DNA from: Tillandsia leiboldiana
Taxonomy: Eukaryota; Streptophyta; Magnoliopsida; Poales; Bromeliaceae
Length of the DNA: 64,000 bases
Direction: 5' to 3'
Assembly: GCA_029204045.2 (NCBI GenBank)
Contig: CM055069.1
Coordinates: 19,110,325 to 19,174,324, forward strand
Shown: positions 37,040 through 48,958 of the stretch, piece after piece
Layout: each line of letters begins with the position of its first letter
How positions within the stretch are numbered: the stretch's first letter is position 1
Program-made: the position numbers and the translations under genes
The notes under the pieces: generated by a model
Databases searched by the model: none
Told to the model about the DNA's origin: nothing
The model's input: the letters and a program-made list of their open reading frames with translations, nothing else

Positions 37040-38437
37040 CTAACAAATGACTAGGATGCTCAAATGCAATACAATGCAAAATCTAATGCCAGAAGGTAAA
37101 ATAATACCTGTCACCACATGATCGGCTGCTGTAAAGTCCTCCACCTGTGCGGCATATACCCGACCGCTCTGAGCCGGTGGCCAGTGATCAGAAGAGTGGA
37201 AGGGAGGTGACCTGCTCACTGGAGCAAAAGGCTGCTGAGCTGACGTCCTCTGTCGAAATGCACTAGGAACCGAGGCTGAAGATGGTGCCGTGGAAGTCGA
37301 TAGGGGGCATGAAGCTCGAACGTGGCCTGACTGTCCACACTTATAACAACGACCCCACCTCAGATCACAGGTGTGAGACAGATGAGGCTCTCCACAGAAA
37401 ATACATCTGTCACGACGTCGTGGTTGCTGCTGCGGCTGCTGCTGTTGCTGCCTCTGGGGTCCACCAGACTCTCGTTGCTCAGAATGCCCCTGGCCATGAG
37501 ACTGAGGCCGCGACGGTCGTGGCGGTCTCCAAGAACTAGCATGTCCTCCATCATCAGGTGCTGGTCGCTTCCTCTCAGAACTCTGTGCGACCGACCCGCT
37601 CCTCCTGGCAATCTTCGTGTTGCCCTGCTCCACCCACAGTGCCTGCTCAACGGCTTCACCAAGGGTCTGTAGCCTCCGAGCGTGCACCAGGGTATAGATC
37701 TCAGGTCGAAGACCAGACTCGAACAACTCGACCTCATGCGGTCCATCACGGGCAACGAAAGGCACGCAGTTAAGCAACTGCATAAACTCCTGGTAGTACT
37801 CCTGCATCGATTTTTCTCCCTGCTGGATATTCTTCAAGTCGTCCTCCAGCTTCCGTTTCACGCTCCCAGAAAAGTACGTTCCAAGTAGCATACGCCGGAA
37901 CTCGGACCAGGGCAGCTGTCGTGTGGTCTGGAACTCCGCTGGCTCCACCAGACGCCACCATGCGTCAGCATCCCCCTCGAGACAATGCACTGCCATGTGC
38001 ACTCTGTACTTCGGGTCGATGAAGAAATCCCTAAACAGTTTCTCCATCGAAGATAACCAAGCCTCCGTATCCCACGGTCGCTCGTTCTGCCCCGAGAATC
38101 TAGGCGGTCCATACTGGCAGAACTTGGTGAGCTTCTCCGCGATATACTCCTCCTGAGAAGGGGTCAAAGGCTGGGCCGCTCCTCGAGCCCCACTACTCGA
38201 TGATGGTGCCGTCGGCACACGAAGTGGTACAGGTGGTACAGGGGCCTCCAAAACAGTCAGGGACGGCGCCTCTCTCTGGGCTACAAGCTGGTCAATCCTC
38301 TGCTCCTGCCGACGGGTATGCTCCGCCAATTGGGCCACCATGGCCCTCAGCTCACTCAACTCCGAAGATCCGGTCTGCTCCGGCTCCTCAGGGGGTGTAA
38401 GGGTACCCCGAGTAGTAATCCGACGTCGGGGAGGCAT
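37040..38437 (-). CDS. Element D Gag protein
   Basis: A Gag-like protein of about 465 residues. I prefer the Met at 38437 (MPPRRR), because it matches the basic start of related Gags; an upstream Met at 38455 is possible. An N-terminal Glu/Gln-rich helix is followed by the retrotransposon gag domain (about residues 105-260, with the YRVHMAVHCLEGDADAWW region). Next come a Ser/Gln-rich linker with polyglutamine and a double zinc knuckle (CIFCGEPHLSHTC, CYKCGQSGHVRASC) near 340-380. Gag forms the virus-like particle and binds element RNA. The frame ends shortly after VVTGIILPSGIRF, about where the protease motif would start, so the coding region looks cut just before the catalytic DTG. An intact Gag with no enzymes suggests the element relies on a partner. 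Confidence 0.9.
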   Translation of the reverse strand: MPPRRRITTRGTLTPPEEPEQTGSSELSELRAMVAQLAEHTRRQEQRIDQLVAQREAPSLTVLEAPVPPVPLRVPTAPSSSSGARGAAQPLTPSQEEYIAEKLTKFCQYGPPRFSGQNERPWDTEAWLSSMEKLFRDFFIDPKYRVHMAVHCLEGDADAWWRLVEPAEFQTTRQLPWSEFRRMLLGTYFSGSVKRKLEDDLKNIQQGEKSMQEYYQEFMQLLNCVPFVARDGPHEVELFESGLRPEIYTLVHARRLQTLGEAVEQALWVEQGNTKIARRSGSVAQSSERKRPAPDDGGHASSWRPPRPSRPQSHGQGHSEQRESGGPQRQQQQQPQQQPRRRDRCIFCGEPHLSHTCDLRWGRCYKCGQSGHVRASCPLSTSTAPSSASVPSAFRQRTSAQQPFAPVSRSPPFHSSDHWPPAQSGRVYAAQVEDFTAADHVVTGIILPSGIRFCIVLHLSILVIC

Positions 38438-38709
38438 CCTGCCAACAGAAAACACAAGTCAGGACGCAACCACGCACGACCCAATCTAGCGAAAGTCAAA
38501 GACATCCCCCTATTTCTGTAGCTTTATGTTGTCTGCAGCCAACATAACCGTTCACAGAAACAAGATATGTCGATCCCTCTTCCCTCATCGGAAGAGTCAA
38601 ATAACCCAATCACCGACTTTCGCCAAAAACATCACGTCTCTCACGCCCTATCATCCTAGGGTCCAACATAAGCCTAGGGTTTTCTAAGTCCCAACTGACC
38701 TATCCCTAA

Positions 38710-38721
38710 GCTCTGATACCA
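38710..38721 (-). promoter_or_regulatory. Primer binding site of D
   Basis: The minus strand reads TGGTATCAGAGC, eight bases from the 5' LTR edge at 38730. Confidence 0.9.
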
Positions 38722-38729
38722 ACTTATTC

Positions 38730-41700
38730 TGTGACGCCCCGGGTGGAAACCAGAACCCGGGCTCGCCAACAGATCCGCCATGCACACGGAATTTTCCATG
38801 TACACGAAGCGTCGGTAACCTGCTCAGATATAAATGTACAATAAAAGAGCATAATACAGAGCTGAACTAAAAGAACTACATAATATCTCAGACAGGAAAA
38901 GAAATAAGTTGTAAAAATACAATAAACTCCCAGCTCACCAAAATAATACACCCAGCTGGCCAAAGCCATACCACAAAATAAAAGTGAACTACTACAGTCT
39001 GAGTAAAAGGGGTACAATATCTGTCACGCCCCGGGGTAGAAACTGCGACCCGGCTCGCCAACAGATCCGCCACCTATGCCAAACCCGCATAGGTGAAGCG
39101 TCCTACCTGCAAGAAAAGTACTACAGCTAAACAGATATCAGAGCTATAAATAAAAATCTGCTGTATAACTAAATCAATCACTGTACAACTGGAAATAACA
39201 CAACAATGTCCGTCTCCCAAAAATGATAATCATACAGAATCCTCATATACAAACTCAGAACTCAACCGGGAGGTATCTCCAATAAATACATCAGTGTACA
39301 GGCTCTCAATACATAACAATCCTCACTACAACAGTCTCTCAAAGGAGGAAAATAAAATAACTAATCTACTGAAGCTCTCCTCTGAAGGGGTACCGCTACA
39401 CTCCAACGACGGGTAGGGAACTAGCTCGCGACTCCCTCGCCTCGGTCAGAAGGATCAGCAACAGGAACAACAGGAACAGGAGTAGAAGTTCCTGTGGGAA
39501 AAGACACCACGACGGGTGTGAGAACTACGTCCCAAGTAGTTCTCAGTGGGTGCCGCCAACAAGCCCGACGGTCTGCCCACTAAGTCCACTAGAGGCATAA
39601 AGTAACAAAAGCAGTGCTGTAAGGAAAGCTGGGAAAAGTAAACTCTACAGCTACTATGCCTCTATCTAGATGCTCAAAGAGTGGGACAGAAAGAACATGA
39701 TGCCACAACTAACTCTCATCTCTGATCACTCAATCTGAACTGACTGCCTCCTCGGGTCCAGTCAAGCCTGCGCCAACCTACTGCCGTTACGTCCCGGAGG
39801 AGCGGACTTACGTAGGACGTCCATGACTGCCAACACCAGCACAGCCAGAGGGACAAATGCAACGACAAGTCGCGATAGAAAAGCTCAATCTCACGCCGGT
39901 ATAACAACCCGGTCTCGCCTACTCCGGAGTGGCACTCGAGGGGAGCGACCCGCTCGAGTAAAAAGTAACCCATCTCAAGTATCTCTGTAAAGTATCTCTG
40001 TCAAGCTCAAATGTGGCTCATGCAGGCTATGATCCACGATCAAACAGATCGGTAACTCCAAGCTCAAAGCACAACTCAGTCGGAAAAAGAACCTCGACTC
40101 GAACAGGAATAGCCCAACACACTCTCACAGCTATGTCGGAGAACCCTCAACGACTCAATCTGATAAATGCACGACCATGGCTGAGTCGGGAAACCTCCAC
40201 GACTAGATCTGCCAGAACCCCAAGATCCTCAAGGCTAAGTGGAAGAACCACCTCCACCACTAAATCAGAGAAACAACCTCTAGACCACACTCTGCCAACT
40301 CATGGCACCAAGTCGCATCCACTGCGAACAGCTGACTCAACAGGCCAAACAGGCCGAACATCTCAACCACTGACCCAATGAAGGGTCCGGGAACACCGAA
40401 AGACTAGAACCTACAACCCAAATCAAACAAGAACAGGCTCTAGGCATAGCCTCTCGTTGTTCTCGTCCCAAGAAAAGGCAGACCTTAGAACCCAGACCAC
40501 TCGAATCATCTCGGTGGTTAATTTATAGGAAAAACTGTGACATTTCTTACTGAAGCCATCTGATCTGTAAGAAATCCATATTTAATGATTTTTAGTTCTG
40601 CTTAGGAAAACAGTTGAAACCAAGTTTTATATCTAAGCCTCGAAGGGCTAATGCCTTCGTCCAATCAAACAGGAACAGACTCAGGCGACCCTACGATGCT
40701 TGGAAGAAAATATTTGGTTGACAAAAATCATATGTGTGTCCAAAAAGGTTATGGGTTTAAGGTTCTGCTAACACTGATCTACCGCTGCCACTAGCACAGC
40801 GGCGACAGATAAAACAAGAAAAATAAAACATCTCGGGACCGCCGTCTACCCAAACGGCTCCCGCTACAGATGAACAACCAACTACATCTACCAGACGCCA
40901 CTCTGCTCCCAAGCACGAGTGTAACATGCATCCCACACTAAAAGATAACTCCTGACCACTCGGCCCACTACCCGGCGAGGAAGAACACTATGTCCAGGAA
41001 AGATAGAAGTGTGGATGTCTAAAGCAGAAATAACCCTAGCCCAAGTGAGGGTTTTCTACCAGTCTGGTTACACATGCAATCATATGACAGGGGTGCTAGG
41101 TCAAATTCCAAGATAACAATAATCAACAGCTTGTAGGGAAGGACAATAAATACATGATGATCTATCAACATCAGGAACATCAATTCCTATAATCTAGCAT
41201 GCTATATAAAACACATCTATAACATGCAAGTCCCTACACAGATAGAATTAATGCACAGTCCATAGGTCGTGAAGACAAGGCCACCCACCAGAAAATGCTA
41301 ACTGTCCGGAGTTCCACAGCTGAAAACACCAGAAGCAACAACCTCCACTAATCCTCAACCCAACGGGTTCACAAACATCCGCAAATACTCCTGGGTACAA
41401 CAAAAGGTCCAAGGTTACACTTTATTCCACAAAATAACCAAGTACAAAAATCTGCAGAAGACAGTCCTGAAGATCTGAAATTCCCACCTGCAGAAAGTGC
41501 CCTGAAAATTCCGATAAAAATATCACCGCGAGCGTCTCGTCGAGACCTTCGAAACGGGTACCTGCACGCCCAAATCCGAGCCCCGTAGGCCAAGTTACAA
41601 ATTCCACAGTACAGGTGCGCAAACACTCACAACCACACAACTGTAAACTCAAACACAGATAAAAGGGGAATAGTATACCTTCGGGCAAGCCTCAGAAAAA

Positions 41701-44700
41701 TCCCGGAAAAATACAATGATAATCCTTACGACGAGTAGATCCAAAAAGTGTAAAGGCTCGTCTCGATCCGACACTCGGTTGCGGAGATAAAATTCCGGCA
41801 AGCCTCCGCTGTCCAGAAATCCACCAGCAAAACAATGGCTTAGAAATGCCTCGTAAACCGTGCCAAGAACTCAGAATCAATCAAGGTGATCAACACGGAA
41901 ATCGAAGGCGTACCTCTCGTGAACGCGGTGCCACAAAAATCGTCTCAAAATTCCATCGGGGTAGCTCAGGGGGTCTCCCACACTGAAAGGCGACGGTAGA
42001 AGCCAAAATCCAAGAAACGTCGCAGTGCGCCGCGTCGCAGAAAGCGCGGATCTCGAGGCCTCCAAAAATTTTGTAAATCCATCACAAGGTGGAGCACAAG
42101 GTGAGGAACATTTCCTCTTAAAACCTCTGCCTGAGAAGAGCTCGGCAAAACCTTCAAAACGCAGGCCAAAGGGGGCTATTTATAGCCCCAACTCAACAAA
42201 TCCTGAAATACCCATTTTGTCCCAACTTCCGGGCGCCCGAAACTTCCGGGCTGCTACAGTGACCCAAAATGTACCCCAAACCAGCTGCGCCCGAATCGTC
42301 CCTGGAGTGACACGTGTCCCCGAACAGGCAACAGCGAGCGCGGCCAACCGCGTCGCGCCACGTGTCCTCCTGCTCTGCCGCCGAACGCGGAGTCAACTCC
42401 TCGGGATTCGCGCCCACGTGCGCCCGGCCGCGCCCACGTCGCGCCCACGCGCGCGGCCGTGCCGCCCACGGCCCCGTGTCGGGCCCGCATCCCGAGGCAC
42501 CAGCTGCCAGCTGCGTGGACCGCGCGCTCGTGCACCAGCCAATGCCATCACGCCACGTGTCCCGCTCCGGTCCACCGTGCACCCGCGATACTCTATGGAC
42601 CGCGCCTGCCGCGCCGGCCAATCGGGAGGCGCCACGTGGCCCGCGCCCGGTGCACGACTCCCGCGGTGGACCGACCGGCCTCTCCTCGGCCCGCCGCCGC
42701 GCTCCGCCGTCCGCCGCCGCTGCCGACGCAACTCCGGCCGCCGGAACAGTAACCCCACGCCTCGAAATCCGTGCCGGGTCATCCGAGCTCCGAAAAATAC
42801 AAGTAAATAGTCCATTTTGAGCGTTTTCGCGCGCTGAATCCAAATCTGCTGTCCGATTTGCCAAATTCCACTTCTAAAATTTCTCAAAAATTCCCGGGAA
42901 AGCAAACTTGATCCGTTTTTCATGCCGAGTCCAAATCTTGGGTCCAATATGCGCGCAAACACCTCTAACACCCAACATGGGTCTCCGGAAGCCGCAGATC
43001 CAACAGTAATCCAAACGTGGGAAATCCGGGTCCTCACAATATCTGTCTAACAGCAACTCACAGCCTCACAGGAGATCTATCTACTCAGCGATCCCCTCAC
43101 CTCGATCAGCTGCCGATGGCCCAGCAGCTCCCGCAGAAGACTCTGCAAAACAAGGAAAAGAAAGAGAGAAAAACAACAGTGGGGGTGAGAACCACTAGTA
43201 AACCAGTAGCCTCCCCCTGTGGGTAAAGCCTCAAACTCCGACGTACCCACTAAGTCTACCAGAGGCAAAGAATGAAGAAAGTGGTAAGCTATAAAACTAC
43301 AGATAAGAAGGAACTACCACTAGTATGCCTCTAAATGCAGTGCCAAAATGAATGACTATAAGTATGCATCAGTAACCGCATCTGTTCAAATATACCCAAT
43401 CTAGCCACCAGTAAAAACTGGTACCGCCTGCTGCCGCTATCCTCATCGTGCAACCTGATCCGCACCAAAGTGATAGCAATGAGTCAATGCCGTCCGGTAC
43501 CCACTTGGTACCCCGCACGCTTCGAAGTGGCACTCGAGGGGAGCTACCCACACGAGGAAAGTAACCATGTCATAAGTATCATAAAAGCAGGACTGGATCA
43601 TGACTATGATCAAAGTGGAAAACCCCTCCACTAAAGAAAACCCCAATCTGATGCAAAGGTAAACATCCGGTCAACCGCCTAATGTCCGCGGTTACCACAA
43701 TACCCCACAAGTCCACAATCTGATGAAATAACCAACATCTGGTCAACCGCCTAATATCCGCGGTTACCACAATGCCCCACAATCCATAATCAAGTACAAC
43801 CTGTCCCAGACTCCAAAGTCCCGACTACACTATCCCAAACCCCTGCTCGAACCCGAGCAATATGAATCGAAAGTCAAAATGAAAAGGAGAAAGAAAACAA
43901 TCATGGTTTCTCCTAAGTCAAATCCCAATATGATAGTGTAGCAATAAATAGTGGCCTATCTAAATGTCCAAACAAGCATGCAACAGTCCTCAAGAAAGAT
44001 AAAAGAAAGAGTATCAAGCAGTAACTCCACATGTGTATTAAGTAATAGCTCCGCATAAATGTAACCATCATGCTAAAATCATCTGTCAACTACACATGTA
44101 TATAATCCCTGGTCCATAACAAATCTCAAAGTGGTACCCGCACATAGATATGTCATCATGTCCGAATACTTAATCCATTTAACCAACTTTCATAAAATCT
44201 ATGTGCTACACAGCATGTTAATTATCACTATTAAAATATCTCAATGATCATGTTCCAACAACAATATTATCCCAGTAATATTTCCAACATGCTATATCTA
44301 CATAATTAATCTCAAATGATAGGCTCGCATTTATATCATTCAATCATGCATGGTAATCAATCAATAAGTCCAAACGGGGAATCCTCTAAATAAACTTAGT
44401 GAGTAAATCACAGTAAGAGGTAAGCAACAACTACCCACCTGAAGAGCTGACTATCCAAATCCCACAGCTGAAAATACCAGGAAACCCAAATCTCCTACTC
44501 CAAAGGGTCCAGTAATACCCGCAACTCTCCTGGGTACAACATAAAGTCCATAAATCCCAAAAACTACCCCCGCATACACATACAGAAATCAGTCCCAAAG
44601 ATGCCCTTATTTCACCTGCTGAAAATGCCCAGAAAATTCCAGTAAAAATATCACAGCGATCCTCGCGTCGATACCTTCGAAACAAGTACCTGCACGTCCA

Positions 44701-46196
44701 AATCCGAGTTCTGCAGGTCAAGATATAAGTTCGACAAGGTAACCATCCCTAAAGAATCCCCCAAAAAAAACTGTAGCACTTAACTCTGGAGAAACAGTGA
44801 TTTCTCACTTTCAGGAAATTCAAAAAAATCCAAGGAAAATACGGGGATGTTCCTTGCGACGAGTAGATCAAAATCGACTCTTTAAACGCCTCGATCCGGT
44901 GTTTCTATGCCAAGATATAAAATCAACAAGCCCATGCTGTCCAGGAAATCCATCACAGAAAATGGGGTCAAAAGATGCCTCGGGAACCATGCCAAAAGCC
45001 CAAAATGAAGCGAAACGATCAACACAGAAATCGAAGCCTTACCTCTCAGGAACATGCTGTCGAAGAAATTGTCCAAAAATTCCTCCTGGTTTGCGCACAG
45101 GAAAATCCTGACTGAACTGCGACGGAAATGGACCGAAAAAGAGGAAACGTCGAAGCGCGCCGCGTCGCAGATGACTCGCTGTCGGCAACTCCAAAAATTC
45201 CAAAACTTCCTAGAGAGATGGAGGACAGAGAGCGGAAGAAGTCTTCTTAAGGCCACACCCTCAGATTCTCTCAATAAAACTCGGGAAAGGCAGAGGAAAA
45301 GAGGAGTGGTGGGCAATTTATAGCCCACCAAACATTCGGGCGCACCCCCGAATTCGGGCGCCCGAATGGGCCGCAGCCCGGCCCGCGACCAGCGCCCGGA
45401 ATCACCCGGGCGCGCCACGTCACCCCCGAATAGCGAACAGCGGCGCCCGCGAGTCGGGCGCCGCCGCGTGTTCCCGCTCGAACACCGCACCAGCGGAGCC
45501 CGCCAATGGCTGGGCGCCACGTGGCGCACGTGGGCGGCGCCTCGCCCGCCACGCGGGCGGCGCCCGCCAACCGGCTGCCGACACGTGTCCCACGTGATCC
45601 ACGGGGCGCACGAGCCCGGTCCACGCGCCGGGTCTTCCGGAAAGTGTCGGCCAACCAGAAGCCGCCACGTGTCCCAGACAGGCCGCCCTCCTTGACGCCG
45701 CCCGACCAATGAGGAGCTGCCACGTGGCAACCTCAACCTTCCTTGCACCCGGTGCACGACTATTCTGTGGACCGCCCGCCTGCGCGCCTGCCCGCGCCCG
45801 CCCGCGCATGCCCGCGCTGCCCGCGGCCCTGCTCCGCCGCTACGCCGCTGTTCTCCGCCGTGCGCCGCCGCTCGCCGCCTGCCGCCGGTCACCGGAACAG
45901 TATTTTCCGGCGGCCGGAGTTACTGTTCCGGTGAACAGTATTTTTGGCGCCGAAAATAAAGTGAATACACCATTTTGATCGTTTTCGCGCGCTGAGTCCA
46001 AATCCGCTGTCCGATTTTCCAAATTCTCATCCGAAATTTTGCCGAAAGCCCCCGGAAAGGCCCACTTGATCCGATTTTCGCGCCGGGTCCATTTTAAAAA
46101 TCCAATTTTGATTCTACAAGCTCCATGACACTGTGTGAGCTTCCTATAGTCACTGATAAAGCCGCAAAAGCTTCTACAAAAGTCCGGGTTACCACA
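38730..46196 (-). mobile_element. Element D 5' LTR, split by solo LTR E
   Basis: A partner of 33162-36598. The segments 38730-39021 and 43039-46196 together reproduce the whole LTR. Its terminus reads TGTGACG instead of TGTCACG. It carries a few extra bases near 45842 and six CACGTG boxes where the other copy has five. Confidence 0.92.
39022..43038 (-). mobile_element. Solo LTR 'E' (4.0 kb), target duplication ATATC
   Basis: A minus-strand LTR from TGTGAGGACCCGG (43038) to GGGGCGTGACA (39022), flanked by ATATC at 39017-39021 and 43039-43043. The empty site is seen in the other LTR of D near 33438. It has the TATA box in an inverted repeat at 42172-42189, five CACGTG boxes at 42311-42638 and a hairpin GAGAACTAC/GTAGTTCTC at about 39520-39545. 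It is related to LTR B. Open frames at 42025-42864 lie in the GC-rich U3 and have no recognisable domain. Confidence 0.93.
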
Positions 46197-46201
46197 AAGA
46201 T

Positions 46202-47106
46202 ACTTTGAGCAAAACAAATTGTTTCCTACCTTTTTCTTTCACTAATTGTTCTCTTTTCTTACATATGTTGTTAGTATTATTACCTTAATACTACTCCTAT
46301 TTTCCTACAGGACAAATGAAAGTAGGGAGGCAAGCTGTTGAAGTAGAGTAATTGGAGTTTGGTGCAGTGTACGTGAATTTGTCGGTACTTACCTATTTCG
46401 CTTCGAGTGGGGTACGTTGTTCTCACTTGCTTACTTTTGGTTGTCTAATTTCATATATTTAAAACTTACAATTCTCAATATACATGTGTATATAATTTGG
46501 AACAAAAAAAACTATTGTACTTAAAATTGTTCATTCAAGGGTTTCATGCAACTTAAAACTTAAATTTACTTTCTATATTTACTCTATACTCATTTCTTTG
46601 CTTACTTATGTTTTGTTCATTATTTCTACGTTCTTCTACTTACAATTGTGGATATGCACATGTCTTCCAAATTGTTTATTTCCATACTTGCTTATTAGAA
46701 GGTTAGGATTGCATTATAAATTTATTTAAGATCTTTATACTTAATCATTCCTAAGTTTAATATGTAGTGTAGGTCATAGAAACAAGTTATAGAAATTGCT
46801 TCTTAGACTTATTGCTTAACAATTTTATATGTTTTAGTAATTAGATCTTTGTACTTAGTCTAGAGGCTAGCATTGTATGTGCAATCAAATTTTAGAAATC
46901 GGTTCTTTATATTTAATCTTTATTGAATTTGATATGTAATGTAGTCTACACATGTTTTGCACACTTCTAATATGGAAATAAAGGGTTCTCTTTGTATAAA
47001 TTACACGTATGTTTGGGTATCATTATTTGATTCGTTTCTTCTTTTCTTTATTCGTAAACTCTAAATATAATCTTCCATGTTTCTTTCTTTCTTTCCTTCG
47101 CCAGCT
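46202..47106 (+). other. AT-rich background DNA leading into the coding region
   Basis: A continuation of 32076-33161 after removal of D. It is T-rich with several acceptor-like pyrimidine tracts (for example TTTTCCTACAG near 46310), so it may hold introns of the following gene. No exon can be assigned with confidence. Confidence 0.45.
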
Positions 47107-47133
47107 TCTGTCCCGCCAAATACCATCCTTCCA

Positions 47134-47673
47134 ATGGCCATTGTTCAACTCTCTTATCTTAAATTACTTGAGGAAATTAGCGGAAAACTAGAGATTCAAG
47201 CTCCTCAATGTGAGGTGACTTTAGTTGGTGGGGGGTGGTTCCTTGCATACGTAGAATTTGCAGTTGTGCGTGTTGGCTCAATTGTTGAAATCCAGCGCTG
47301 TTGGGGTGGGCCATCTCGCGATATGCTGGGGGCAAAGGAGGAAGCTAGTTGTTTCGCAATTAGGAAAATGATGTCTAAATTTGAATTGGAGATTAAGGAT
47401 ATCAATTATGAGGACTATATATTGTACAAGAATATGTACAATCAAGTAACCATCCAATATGCTAATCTCTTGGCCGACTTCAATAAGCTAGAGCGTGAAT
47501 ACAATATGCTAAAAAATTTTTATGCCTCTACTCTTGATCAAAATGCAGATTTCGTAATTAAACAAGTAAAAATGCAATCTACAATTGATGAGTACCGTGC
47601 CACCATCAACTATCTTCGTCGGGGTTGTTCTGTTTCTTCAGCGGAGCCATCTGAAGAAACCTCCGCTTCTTAG
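47134..47673 (+). CDS. Unidentified protein with dsRNA-binding-like fold and coiled coil
   Basis: About 179 residues from ATG at 47134; an in-frame Met at 47077 lies in a pyrimidine tract ending CCTTCGCCAG that looks like a splice acceptor, so this may be the last exon of a longer gene. Residues 5-17 form a predicted helix (YLKLLEEIS). Strands follow, interrupted by GGGW and WGGPS, then a helix GAKEEASCFAIRKM (about 66-80). This order resembles the alpha-beta-beta-beta-alpha double-stranded-RNA-binding domain, including the C-terminal 'AK..A...A' pattern, but the usual Lys-rich contact is weak. Residues about 95-150 look like a coiled coil. It lies about 1.3 kb upstream of the Helitron Rep-helicase on the same strand. 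It could be Helitron cargo, a second Helitron gene or a relic of a host gene. I do not recognise the family. Confidence 0.45.
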   Translation: MAIVQLSYLKLLEEISGKLEIQAPQCEVTLVGGGWFLAYVEFAVVRVGSIVEIQRCWGGPSRDMLGAKEEASCFAIRKMMSKFELEIKDINYEDYILYKNMYNQVTIQYANLLADFNKLEREYNMLKNFYASTLDQNADFVIKQVKMQSTIDEYRATINYLRRGCSVSSAEPSEETSAS

Positions 47674-48958
47674 GCGTATATTATATTTCTCTCTAAATGG
47701 TGTTCCTTTTCTTCTTTCTTTTAAGTTAATTTTAGGTTTTATAGAAATCTGTAATACATTGTATTGTTTTGTTCTATTTCCTTACAATGGTTACTTGCTA
47801 TAATCACTTACCTCTTTAGTATCATCGTTTGATACTAATTAATTATATTCGAAGTTGCATTCTTAGTTGTCATAATTGATGGAACTGCATGAATTACCTT
47901 CGTTTGTCAGTGTGGATATACTTTGTCCACCTTAAATGAGAAACTTTTGTTCTTCGATAGATGATGAGTATCCTTTTGGTGCCCTCTTTTATGACTAATC
48001 GATTACCCAACTTTTCTTTACAATGTAAATTTTCAGCTTGCACTTTTATCCCATTTTAGCCAAAATTGTGAAAGAGATCTTAAATTTTGAGTTAAGAGAA
48101 AATCTGAGGAAATCATGTATGTTCCCTTCTTTATTGATGAAATATTTGTCGTCCCTCTCCCTAATTTTTCCCCGGATCGGACTGCCTATGATTTGCCTTC
48201 GGTTCTATCTTTAATTTAGATTACAAAAATACATATGGTTTGCTTTTAGTAAAAAACAAAAAAAAATTAATTAAGATATCTACCTCACAATATACACAAG
48301 AAATTGTGAACTACTAGAAAAAAAAAAAAAATTGGATTATTCCCATTTATATATATTTATACATATAATTATTAAAATTTCATCGTTCAAACTAAATAAT
48401 AATAATTCTAAATACAAAGTAATATTTTCCCATTATATTATGGTATTGTAATATTTTTTTTACCGAAGTAAATTCAATTCCCTGTATTTTTCGCTTTTAG
48501 GTTTTCAAACTTATTAAGATTAAATCATATAATCCAATGACAATACAGTGAGATATTATTTTACTCTTTTCTTTTCTTACTTATCTTAATACGTTTTCGT
48601 TTCTATTAAATTTTAGGTCATGGAGCTCTCATGCATAAAAAAGGTTTGCTTTACCCTTAGCTGTTCCTCTCCTATTCATGCTTTCCTTACTATATTCCTC
48701 GATTATTCCATTACTTTTTACACGTGCTTCTTTTATCCCTCCATATTATTTACAATTCCACGGCATTTAATATTACTTAATATTGCTATCATTTATTGGT
48801 ACCTTTTATAATTCAGTAACTTTCCCCTTTTGCTTATTTACTATTATTTTGTAATACGTACTGTTAAAACCTATTTCCCTCCACAAATTTATGCATGATT
48901 TTGCAGGCTCATGTTTGATACCATATTTTTACTTGTCGTATATTTGGCCTATAATTAA
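47674..48958. other. AT-rich spacer, no gene seen
   Basis: The sequence between the small coding region and the Helitron gene is AT-rich with T-runs and A-runs. An acceptor-like TTTTGCAG lies at about 48899-48906, 50 bases before the Rep-helicase Met, and may end an intron of that gene. Confidence 0.5.

Larger units (their letters stand above)
33162..46196 (-). mobile_element. Element D: gag-only (TR-GAG-like) LTR retrotransposon, target duplication AAGAT
   Basis: A minus-strand element with AAGAT on both sides (33157-33161, 46197-46201). The 3' LTR is 33162-36598 and the 5' LTR is 38730-46196; the latter is interrupted by solo LTR E and is about 3.44 kb without it. The internal region of 2.1 kb contains a primer binding site, one gag frame and a polypurine tract, but no protease, RT, RNase H or integrase. 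This is the layout described for terminal-repeat retrotransposons with a GAG domain. I count about 60 differences between the LTRs by eye (about 1.7%), so D is older than A. Confidence 0.92.
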
